A DNA stretch of 64,000 bases, from positions 124,001 through 188,000 of the forward strand of contig NZ_AUBV01000004.1 in the NCBI RefSeq assembly GCF_000429425.1, in the 5' to 3' direction. Shown here one piece after another: positions 50,236 to 57,539 of the stretch (position 1 is its first letter; each line of letters begins with the position of its first letter). Below the pieces are notes generated by a model. The model saw nothing but the letters and a program-made list of their open reading frames with translations, searched no databases and was not told the DNA's origin. The translations under genes were made by a program, and so were the position numbers. Source of the stretch: Algoriphagus mannitolivorans DSM 15301. Lineage in GTDB: Bacteria > Bacteroidota > Bacteroidia > Cytophagales > Cyclobacteriaceae.

Positions 50236-50310
50236 CAATGTTAATTAACTGCCAAATTATTTTTTCCAATGTTACCAAATTGTTAACTTTACCTAACGTG
50301 AGTAACATTG
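50236..50310. promoter_or_regulatory. Three CAATGTTA sites (possible operator) before the Cys/His protein
   Basis: CAATGTTA at 50236-50243 and 50267-50274, and its inverse TAACATTG at 50303-50310; the last two extend to CAATGTTAC...GTAACATTG as a 9-bp inverted repeat across 26 bases. They sit in the 101-base spacer before the ATG at 50323. Confidence 0.45.
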
Positions 50311-50322
50311 ACTTCACTTTAA

Positions 50323-51153
50323 ATGAAAAAAGTTTTCGCATTGGCCTTCATTCTGATCGGATTTGCACTGAGTGCAAAGTCCCAGGATATCGTGTCCGGT
50401 GACGAAAAACTGACTTTTGAATCTGAAGTTGAAAAGACGCTCTGGCAAAAGGGGCAAGAAGATGTATTCCAGCTTTTCCTAGCAGTAGAGGCTTCAGAAA
50501 GCACTTCTTCCAGCAATTGGGAGAAATTAGTGATTGAATTGGATGAATTGGCTTCCAAAAATCAGGACGAGCTCAAGCTTTTGAGACAGATTTTTCAGAA
50601 AACTCATCAGAGAATTCTCAAAAAGTATGAGATTCATTCCAGCTTCTCTGCCACATTGAATTCAGGAAAGTACGATTGTGTGAGTGGCTCCGCGGCTTTG
50701 GCGATACTTTTGGACCGCTATAGAATTGAGTATGACATAATCGAAACTGATTATCATGTCTTTCTTGTTGCCAAAATCGACGGGAAAGAAATAATATTAG
50801 AAAGCACCCTGCCAGTGGGTGGGATGATCACTTCCCCTTCAGAGGTTGCGAATTACCTCAAGTCTTACACCGCTGCCAACGAGGCTCCTTTAAGAGAGTT
50901 CAACCAAAGATTGGCAGGCCCTCAGGTAGATTACAAAGACAACTCTATCTTCCGAAAAGTTAACTTAAGAGAATTGGCCGGTCTCCAATATTACAACCAC
51001 GCCATTGTGCAGTTTAATTCACAAGCCTTTGGCAAGGCTGTGCACCAACTTTCCAAAGCGTATTTGCTGTACCCTTCGGAGCGGATTGAAGGACTCAGAG
51101 AACTAAGCATAGATCTCGCCTTCAAAACCTACGGCTACAAGCCAAGCCGATAA
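50323..51153 (+). CDS. Exported Cys/His (transglutaminase-like) protein with C-terminal helical repeat
   Basis: 276 residues. Signal peptide MKKVFALAFILIGFALSAKSQ. In the middle KYDCVSGSAALAILLDRY (about 115-132) and IIETDYHVFLVAKIDG (about 139-154) give a Cys ... His order like transglutaminase/BTLCP-type cysteine folds; the third Asp or Asn is likely the ESTLP segment. The C-terminus (ALQYYNHAIVQFNSQAFGKAVHQLSKAYLLYPS) resembles a TPR pair. Peptidase or cross-linking activity is an inference. Followed by a strong terminator. Confidence 0.65.
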   Translation: MKKVFALAFILIGFALSAKSQDIVSGDEKLTFESEVEKTLWQKGQEDVFQLFLAVEASESTSSSNWEKLVIELDELASKNQDELKLLRQIFQKTHQRILKKYEIHSSFSATLNSGKYDCVSGSAALAILLDRYRIEYDIIETDYHVFLVAKIDGKEIILESTLPVGGMITSPSEVANYLKSYTAANEAPLREFNQRLAGPQVDYKDNSIFRKVNLRELAGLQYYNHAIVQFNSQAFGKAVHQLSKAYLLYPSERIEGLRELSIDLAFKTYGYKPSR

Positions 51154-51158
51154 AAAAA

Positions 51159-51190
51159 GGCCTCCCCAGCTGGGGAGGCCGCTTTTTTTA
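51159..51190. terminator. Very strong bidirectional terminator
   Basis: GGCCTCCCCA (51159-51168) and TGGGGAGGCC (51171-51180) form a GC-rich palindrome with a GC centre, A-run before and T-run after (51183-51189). Confidence 0.9.
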
Positions 51191-51270
51191 GATCAAATCA
51201 CCCCGATCTATCCAAAAAAAGCACTTAAAAAATAGCCTAACCACCCGAAACCCTGTCCGGGTGATCCGGC

Positions 51271-51777
51271 TTATTGTAAGTTTACTTTAAACTTTCCGTT
51301 GGTAACAGTCACTGAACTAGAGGTATTGTTTACTTTGCCCACAAATTCAAAAGTGCCTTCCAGCCTTTTGCCGTCGTCAGAGCTGACGACTATTTTTCCC
51401 GAAGTACCCTGGTAGGAAGTAGAATATTGTTGGCCCATAGAAGTCCCAGCGATATAAGTAGCTGTATTGGCAATGTTGGTAAAGCCCAGATCGTAGGTTC
51501 CCGTGCCATTGTAGGTAGAAAGCCGGAGCATAAACCCTTTCCCAGAATTATCTGTCCCCTGAAGCACCACCACGTTGGTACTCCCTGCCGTCACTTTGGT
51601 CCCCGAGATCGTATCAAAATCCTTGGAGGCCGAGACGGTACCCACACCTCCAACTTCAGCAACGAACTCCTCGGCACCACCGGAGACATCCTGCCCATCC
51701 TCACTGGTACAGGCCATAAATGCAATAAAAAAGCTCAGCAGTGCGGCTTTTTGTAAAATTTCAATCCACTTTTTCAT
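51271..51777 (-). CDS. Small lipoprotein (DUF6252-like)
   Basis: 168 residues. Signal ending with lipobox Cys (FFIAFMACTSEDG). Then a beta-sandwich-like part: VVVLQGTDNSGKGFMLRLSTYNGTGTYDLG, GKIVVSSDDGKRLEGTFEFVGK. These match the general layout of DUF6252 surface lipoproteins of Bacteroidota (strand, TF-F-G motif), but I am not certain. Monocistronic; a terminator lies 80 bases past the stop. Confidence 0.75.
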   Translation of the reverse strand: MKKWIEILQKAALLSFFIAFMACTSEDGQDVSGGAEEFVAEVGGVGTVSASKDFDTISGTKVTAGSTNVVVLQGTDNSGKGFMLRLSTYNGTGTYDLGFTNIANTATYIAGTSMGQQYSTSYQGTSGKIVVSSDDGKRLEGTFEFVGKVNNTSSSVTVTNGKFKVNLQ

Positions 51778-51905
51778 AGTCGTAAAAGGTTAGGTTAATA
51801 ATCATTGTATGAATCAAAAGTATCCCTCATTCCCATCCGGCCCTATACGACAAATGCCCTATTCTAAAAGAACAGGGCATTTGAGAAAATGGAATTTTCA
51901 AAACC

Positions 51906-52421
51906 TTAGTGGTGATGATGTCCATCTGGACCATGCGCATGTCCGTGTTCGATTTCCACAGGCTCGGCCTCTCGAACAGCAACAACTTTCCCTTCAAAAA
52001 ACAGATCAAAGCCTGCTAAAGGAGGATTAAAATCCATATGAACTCCCCGATAATCTACTTTGAGAATTTCTCCGCGCATCTGATTCCCTTTATCATCCTG
52101 CATCGGAATGACATTTCCCACCCGAAGTAAGTCTTTGTTCTTCTTGCCGTCTTCTTTAAAATTAGCCTTTGGGATAATTACTTTCTTGTTTTCATCATAA
52201 TCGCCGTAGCCATTTTCAAAATCTATAAAAACTGAAAAAGCTTCCCCAGCTTCCTTGCCTAGAATGGCCTCCTCAAATTTTGGAAGAACATTTTGATGTC
52301 CAAAAAGGAAATAAAAAGGAGATGCTTCACTGACTGTTTCAAAAAGCTCCTGGCCAGACTCCCCATCATCTACTTTGAGTGTGTAGGATACAGCCACTAC
52401 TTTATTATTCTCTGCTTTCAT
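51906..52421 (-). CDS. FKBP-type peptidyl-prolyl isomerase, SlyD-like
   Basis: 171 residues. FKBP half with VVAVSYTLKVDDGESGQELFETVSEASPFYFLFGHQNVLPKFEEAILG, an insert-in-flap (IF) region (ENGYGDYDENKKVIIPKANF) and a His-rich tail EHGHAHGPDGHHHH. This matches SlyD-type chaperone/isomerases that bind nickel with the tail. It would act in the cytosol (no signal peptide). Followed on the other strand by the GT2 gene. Confidence 0.95.
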   Translation of the reverse strand: MKAENNKVVAVSYTLKVDDGESGQELFETVSEASPFYFLFGHQNVLPKFEEAILGKEAGEAFSVFIDFENGYGDYDENKKVIIPKANFKEDGKKNKDLLRVGNVIPMQDDKGNQMRGEILKVDYRGVHMDFNPPLAGFDLFFEGKVVAVREAEPVEIEHGHAHGPDGHHHH

Positions 52422-52561
52422 GTTTAATTCATTATGCGTTATAAGGCTCCAAAGATCTGCTTTTTTTTAATTTAGACTCCCGAAGAAATCCAAAAAGGAA
52501 CGCATAGGCCCTTCCTTTCCGTTCCATGTCTCGATTTATTATTACAGTATTTTTAGAATCA

Positions 52562-53404
52562 ATGTCACATCCTCCAAAAGTTATCGGATTTGTTCCGGCT
52601 TATAATGCTGAAAATTTTATCCTCAATACGCTTGAACATTTAGCCGCACAAACCTATTCCAATTTTGAAATCATCATAGCAGATGATGCCTCCACAGACC
52701 GAACTTCGGAACTATGCGAGGCTTTTTGTGAAAAAGATTCCAGATTTACCTTAATCAAAAACCCACAAAACCTAGGATGGCATACTAATACAGAGAGCCT
52801 TTGGCTGGAATCTGCCAAACGGGGCAAATACTGCTTTGTCAACCCACATGACGACATTCCCTACCCTAATTTCATTTCGGATTTGGTGGCTCTCATGGAA
52901 GCAAACCCAAACCTTTCTCTGGCTATTCCGGGAATGGAAAACGAATACTGGAACTCAACCATAAATTCGTTTTATACCGATGCCTCCGACATCGAAGATC
53001 CTGTGGAAAGATGCTTTAGAGTTGCTAAAAAAGACGCTGAGTTCTGGTGGGCTGCCTACCATGCCTTGCATCGAAGTGATTTGATTCCAAAAGTCTTCCC
53101 TCTCCCAAAACTAGCATTTGGAGAAAGGGAATTTTCAATGGATTTAATTTTGCTCCTAAAAATGGGCTTTTATGGACCATTTGCTACCTCGGACAAAATA
53201 CTCTTCAAAAAAATCTATAGTAAAAACTCTGTCTCCATTCAATGGAAACACAATTCCAAAAACAAAGCTGCACTCTGGATCAGAATACTTAAGGAAATTG
53301 AATCAAGCCCGCTTTCCCCCTCCGAAAGGAAAGAATTAAGAAAAAGACTATGGACTTTACTAGGCTCCAGAGCCAAAAAAAGGGTGATCGAATTATTTAA
53401 ATAA
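52562..53404 (+). CDS. Glycosyltransferase family 2
   Basis: 280 residues from ATG 52562 (an ATG at 52526 adds 12). Typical GT-A start: VIGFVPAYNAENFILNTLEHLAAQTYSNFEIIIADDASTD with DxD-like ADDAS, and NPHDD (about 97-101) as the second acidic motif. Probably adds a sugar to an exo- or lipopolysaccharide intermediate. The tail overlaps the convergent Wzi-type gene by 12 bases. Acceptor unknown. Confidence 0.88.
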   Translation: MSHPPKVIGFVPAYNAENFILNTLEHLAAQTYSNFEIIIADDASTDRTSELCEAFCEKDSRFTLIKNPQNLGWHTNTESLWLESAKRGKYCFVNPHDDIPYPNFISDLVALMEANPNLSLAIPGMENEYWNSTINSFYTDASDIEDPVERCFRVAKKDAEFWWAAYHALHRSDLIPKVFPLPKLAFGEREFSMDLILLLKMGFYGPFATSDKILFKKIYSKNSVSIQWKHNSKNKAALWIRILKEIESSPLSPSERKELRKRLWTLLGSRAKKRVIELFK

Positions 53405-55093
53405 GTAGGTTAGGCCCAATTGACCCACAAAGTTGTTTCGGTCATACCCCGGAACGAAGTATTGATTGGGATCATTTTCCAAATACCATTTATAGTTCAG
53501 GGTATTGACGTATTGGATTTTTCCGGCTACTAGGATATTGCCAAACTTCCACTCCGGAGTAAGAGAAAAGACGATATCCACATATTTATTTCTGAAGTCT
53601 TTGGAAGCCTCATAGCGGTAATAGTAGAAATCATTGTTGTACTCTATCCTTTCGACCTGAAAACCTATTTTTTTCAACCCTTCCACCCATGCTGCTCCGA
53701 CAAAGATCTGATTGGAGGCAGGACCATTTCCAATTCCCAAAACCTGCCCTTGATGCGTATATCCATGGCGCACATGGTCATGAATGTACCAAGTCCGAAG
53801 CTGACGGATGTCTTCCCTGATGGTTTGCCCTGAAAGAGTCATCTCAGAACTTATTTCTATAAACCTGTCTGGGTTTTTGGTACCCAAAAGGTGAGCAAAT
53901 CCAAACGTAAACGCCCGTCCAGACTCTGGTGTAATCATAAAATCAGATAATCTTCGGTCATTGTCCCGGGTGCCATATTCACCATAGAACTCAAACCTTC
54001 CTTCAGGACTCAGCCATCTAAAAAAGCCCGAACTAAACTGCTGCCTTTTATCCTGAATGGGATCATAGACATTTGGAGCTTTTTTTCTTCCATTAAATAC
54101 CGGAATGAGGTCACTCAATCCAGAAATATCAGCTTTATAGACATGATTTACCGAACCATAACCCAGGAAAAGCCCCGGAACCCACTTGGGCTGATAGGTC
54201 AATACCAATCCTGACAAATGGCGGTCCCCATCTTCAGCCTTAGGGTAATAGACAGAATTTCCTTGAATTGCATAGTCTGGGAAAGGAGGAAGAAAAGTGG
54301 TACTTCTCAAGAACCCGGAAATCAACTGGCCCTCGAAGGATCCAATAGAGCTTTTGACTGGTCTTCGGGTATTGACGGTGAAGTGCAAAAATCCCGGAGC
54401 ATTATTACCTAAAAGCAGAGAATTTCTTCTTCCCGGTCCCCACCAGAGGTTTTCTGTGGATACACCAATCGAGACGGCATCGAGGTTAAAACGAAAGCTG
54501 GATTGTCCCAGGTAAAACCTGTTGAATGGCCCATCCCCAAATCTCTCCGGCATATCGATCCGATTCATGTACTCATAGTAAAAGAGAATCGTAGCCTGGT
54601 GCTCTATCGGAAAACCGAGGTAATCTTTGTTTTGCGCCAAAAGTATCTCCGGCTGAAACTGGAGACTGAACTTCCCATATTCTACAAATGCTCCCGGGCT
54701 GATTATTTGCTGAATCCCGCGATTGGGAATCATCGCTCCATCATTTACTCCGAAAGCATAATTGGAATTGTATTGCATCTTATACACCCCCGGGAGAGTC
54801 AGGAATTTTCCTTTTCCCTCTTTGCCAAATCTCCAGTGGATAGATGAGTTGTCAAAATCTACGGTGGAGCTATCCAGATCAAATCCATTTTCCAATCCCA
54901 TCACTTCTGTGGGATAAACAGGTCGAATCATCATGGAGCTGACAGAATCCACTTTTCCCAGCAGCTGAAGCCTTCTGAGATAATCATCCAAAACGGGCGT
55001 ACCAACCGGAATTACCTGAGCCTTGGCAGGAGAAAGCACCAAGCCCAAAAGGGCACAAAAAAGCAAGCGAAAAATCACTGTTTTACCTCTCAT
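53393..55093 (-). CDS. Capsule assembly Wzi family outer-membrane protein
   Basis: 566 residues. Signal peptide MRGKTVIFRLLFCALLGLVLSPAKAQ, then VIPVGTPVLDDYLRRLQLLGKVDS and a large barrel with many aromatic-Gly strands (GKFSLQFQPEILLAQNKDY, SIGVSTENLWWGPGRRNSLLLG) including the W-W-G-P-G-R region typical of Wzi. The C-terminus ends NFVGQLGLTYLFK, an outer-membrane sorting-like end. Expected to hold or export capsular polysaccharide at the surface. Overlaps the upstream lipoprotein gene by 4 bases. Confidence 0.9.
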   Translation of the reverse strand: MRGKTVIFRLLFCALLGLVLSPAKAQVIPVGTPVLDDYLRRLQLLGKVDSVSSMMIRPVYPTEVMGLENGFDLDSSTVDFDNSSIHWRFGKEGKGKFLTLPGVYKMQYNSNYAFGVNDGAMIPNRGIQQIISPGAFVEYGKFSLQFQPEILLAQNKDYLGFPIEHQATILFYYEYMNRIDMPERFGDGPFNRFYLGQSSFRFNLDAVSIGVSTENLWWGPGRRNSLLLGNNAPGFLHFTVNTRRPVKSSIGSFEGQLISGFLRSTTFLPPFPDYAIQGNSVYYPKAEDGDRHLSGLVLTYQPKWVPGLFLGYGSVNHVYKADISGLSDLIPVFNGRKKAPNVYDPIQDKRQQFSSGFFRWLSPEGRFEFYGEYGTRDNDRRLSDFMITPESGRAFTFGFAHLLGTKNPDRFIEISSEMTLSGQTIREDIRQLRTWYIHDHVRHGYTHQGQVLGIGNGPASNQIFVGAAWVEGLKKIGFQVERIEYNNDFYYYRYEASKDFRNKYVDIVFSLTPEWKFGNILVAGKIQYVNTLNYKWYLENDPNQYFVPGYDRNNFVGQLGLTYLFK

Positions 55094-55761
55094 TTCCTGT
55101 TCGTTTGAATGGCTTCCACTTTAATACTTGCAATAGACCAAGATTCATCACAAATCGGGTCAGGAGAATTTTCCTGAATCAGCTCAGCCCCCATATATAT
55201 TTTGATATCCGGATTCGAGTGCTCAATCAGCTTTTCCACTTGATATCGGGTCGTATAATTGGCAAAAGCCCCAAAAATACAAAGCCCTGGAAGGTTGGTC
55301 TGAATGGCTCCTGTTTTAGGACGGTTGACTCTAAAAAATTCATTTGGGTAGGATTGGTACAGGCAATAAGTTGATTCGCAAGGTGAATTTGAAAAGGTAG
55401 TTCGGAACAGCTCAGTCCGATCATACCCAAGATACCAGAAGTCCGGACCAGAAATCCCATCATCAGGATTTCCATCCCAGCTGTCATGAATCAGAATTTC
55501 GGCGGTGATTTTCACAAAATTATGGGCGGGCAAATCTTTTACATTGACCGAAACTTCCTCATTATGATAGTAACCGGCAATGGTATCGTTCCTCCAAATG
55601 AAAAGCTTCCCATTCTCAAAGCCTTCCAAATTCAAGTTGGAAAAATTATTGAAATAAACGATCTGCTGATTTTCTACCGTTTCCACACAAGATCCCAACG
55701 TCAAAAGCAGCCCAAATACCGTGAATAAATACGGTAATCTCAGCCTTGGTAATAATTTCAT
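55090..55761 (-). CDS. Exported lipoprotein, partner of the Wzi-type gene
   Basis: 223 residues. Signal with lipobox Cys (LLLTLGSCVETV). Then FNNFSNLNLEGFENGKLFIWRNDTIAGYYHNEEVSV, a beta-sandwich-like body with HDSWDGNPDDG and PDFWYLGYDR, which resemble lectin-like or calcium-binding carbohydrate modules, and Cys-containing PCESTYCLYQSY. No family recognised. The 4-base overlap with the Wzi-type gene suggests co-function in surface polysaccharide or protein capture. Confidence 0.75.
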   Translation of the reverse strand: MKLLPRLRLPYLFTVFGLLLTLGSCVETVENQQIVYFNNFSNLNLEGFENGKLFIWRNDTIAGYYHNEEVSVNVKDLPAHNFVKITAEILIHDSWDGNPDDGISGPDFWYLGYDRTELFRTTFSNSPCESTYCLYQSYPNEFFRVNRPKTGAIQTNLPGLCIFGAFANYTTRYQVEKLIEHSNPDIKIYMGAELIQENSPDPICDESWSIASIKVEAIQTNRK

Positions 55762-55893
55762 TTGTAGCAGTTTTGCAAAAATTTAAGCCCTACAAAGAAA
55801 CAAAAATCAGGCTAAATAGAGGCTAAGATTCTCCCAGAAAAGCCAATCTTCCCTTAAGGATTCCCTATTTTTACCCCGAAATAAAATTTACCT

Positions 55894-56988
55894 ATGGCAA
55901 TTTTTACTGTAGTCGCCGGTGCGAGACCTAATTTCATGAAAATCGCGCCGATCATTCACGCATTTCAAAAAAAGCAAAGGGAAGGAGTGGAGGTTAAATT
56001 CAGACTCATCCATACCGGTCAACATTACGACAAAAAAATGTCGGGTGACTTTTTTGAGCAACTCAACATTCCGGAACCAGATGCCAATCTCGGCGGAGGA
56101 GGTGGAACCCAAGCTGAACAAACCGCTGCCATCATGGTAGCCTTTGAAAAGGAACTGATGGAAAACCGCCCCGATCTAGTAATCGTCGTCGGAGACGTGA
56201 CTAGTACTTTGGCTTGCTCCATTGCCGCCAAAAAACTGGGCATTGATGTGGCGCATGTGGAAGGTGGAATCCGGTCGGGTGACCTGAGCATGCCCGAAGA
56301 AATCAACAGAATGGTGACTGACTCCATTACAGATCATTTTTTCACCACTTCTGAAATTGCCAATACCAACCTGAGAAAAGCCGGAGTGCCTGAGGAAAAG
56401 ATCCATTTCGTGGGAAACACGATGATTGATACCCTATTGGCACAAATGCCAAATTTCAAAAAGCCGGAAGGCGAAATATTTGACGGCCTTGAAGCCGGAA
56501 ATTATTTTGTGATGACCATGCACAGACCTGCCAATGTGGATCAGGAAAAGTCTCTCAAAGATATGATTGATGCAATCCTTTCCGGAACAGGCGGGCTCCC
56601 GATTGTATTTCCCGTTCATCCCCGAACTGCCAAGAATCTGCAATCACTAGGCATTAATGCTCCCAACCTTTTGCTCTGCGAACCTTTAGGTTATTTGGAA
56701 TTCAATTACTTGGTGAAAAATGCCAAAGGAGTGATAACCGACTCTGGAGGAGTAACGGAAGAAACCTCCGTGATGAATGTGCCTTGCATTACCCTTCGTG
56801 ACAATACCGAGAGGCCTGAGACTATTACCCTCGGAACCAATGAATTAGTCGGTACTAATCCCCAAAATCTTCCTCCTTACCTGGAAAAAATCATGTCCGG
56901 AAATTGGAAAAAGTATCAGGAAATTCCACTTTGGGACGGAAAGACCGCACAAAGAATAGTGGATATCTTAATCACGCATTATTCATGA
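55894..56988 (+). CDS. wecB: UDP-N-acetylglucosamine 2-epimerase (non-hydrolysing)
   Basis: 364 residues. Interconverts UDP-GlcNAc and UDP-ManNAc. GARPNFMKIAPI (about 9-20), THTGQHYDKKMS-like HTGQHYD, HVEGGIRSGDLSMPEEINR (about 121-139) with catalytic acid residues, FPVHPRT and TDSGGVTEETSVMNVP. No hydrolysing-type features. Supplies ManNAc for surface glycans. Its stop is shared with the next ATG (ATGA). Confidence 0.96.
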   Translation: MAIFTVVAGARPNFMKIAPIIHAFQKKQREGVEVKFRLIHTGQHYDKKMSGDFFEQLNIPEPDANLGGGGGTQAEQTAAIMVAFEKELMENRPDLVIVVGDVTSTLACSIAAKKLGIDVAHVEGGIRSGDLSMPEEINRMVTDSITDHFFTTSEIANTNLRKAGVPEEKIHFVGNTMIDTLLAQMPNFKKPEGEIFDGLEAGNYFVMTMHRPANVDQEKSLKDMIDAILSGTGGLPIVFPVHPRTAKNLQSLGINAPNLLLCEPLGYLEFNYLVKNAKGVITDSGGVTEETSVMNVPCITLRDNTERPETITLGTNELVGTNPQNLPPYLEKIMSGNWKKYQEIPLWDGKTAQRIVDILITHYS

Positions 56989-57470
56989 AATCCTCCTACC
57001 GAATATCAGAATTAATCGAACTATTGAACCTTCAGGAGCATCCTGAAGGGGGATTCTATTCGGAAACTTATAGAGCCAAGGAAAGTACCACACTGTCTTA
57101 TGGAGAAAGAAGCCTGGCAACTTCCATTTATTTCCTCCTTAGGTCGGAAGATGTTTCCCGATTTCATCGGATTAAAAGTGATGAACTCTGGTTTTGGCAT
57201 GAAGGAAGCCCTCTATCTGTGCATATTTTGACCCACGAAGGTCATAAGCTTTTGAAGCTGGGGCCGGTCAATAAGGAAGATTGCCGACCTTTTCATCTTG
57301 TGCCCAAAAACACCATTTTTGGAAGTACTGTTGATGACCCGAATAGTTATGCCTTAGTTTCCTGTGTTGTCTCTCCAGGATTTGACTTTGAGGATTTTGA
57401 GCTTTTCACGAGGAAAGATCTTATTGATCAGTATCCCGGTCATTCCGAAATAATACAAAAACTTACCTGA
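56985..57470 (+). CDS. Cupin family protein (DUF985)
   Basis: 161 residues. Overlaps the wecB stop by 4 bases. DUF985 signature: LLNLQEHPEGGFYSETYRAKE (about 11-31), ATSIYFLLRSEDVSRFHRIKSDELWFWHEGSPL (about 45-77) and LVSCVVSPGFDFEDFEL. One-domain beta-barrel, probably metal-binding (FHR...E..WFWH). Function unknown; overlap with wecB hints at a link to UDP-sugar metabolism (inference). Confidence 0.93.
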   Translation: MKSSYRISELIELLNLQEHPEGGFYSETYRAKESTTLSYGERSLATSIYFLLRSEDVSRFHRIKSDELWFWHEGSPLSVHILTHEGHKLLKLGPVNKEDCRPFHLVPKNTIFGSTVDDPNSYALVSCVVSPGFDFEDFELFTRKDLIDQYPGHSEIIQKLT

Positions 57471-57488
57471 CCAATCCCCCAAAAACAA

Positions 57489-57518
57489 AAAGAGCCTGCT
57501 GAAATCAGCAGGCTCTTT
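57489..57518. terminator. Bidirectional terminator
   Basis: AAAGAGCCTGCTGA (57489-57502) pairs with TCAGCAGGCTCTTT (57505-57518), 2-base loop, between the DUF985 and TonB-receptor genes. Confidence 0.92.
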
Positions 57519-57539
57519 CGTTTACTAGACATTGTGGTA

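Noticed and set aside
51950-52421. SlyD-like gene and Fur-family gene as one metal regulon
   Set aside because: They are over 3 kb apart with unrelated genes between; no shared operator was found.
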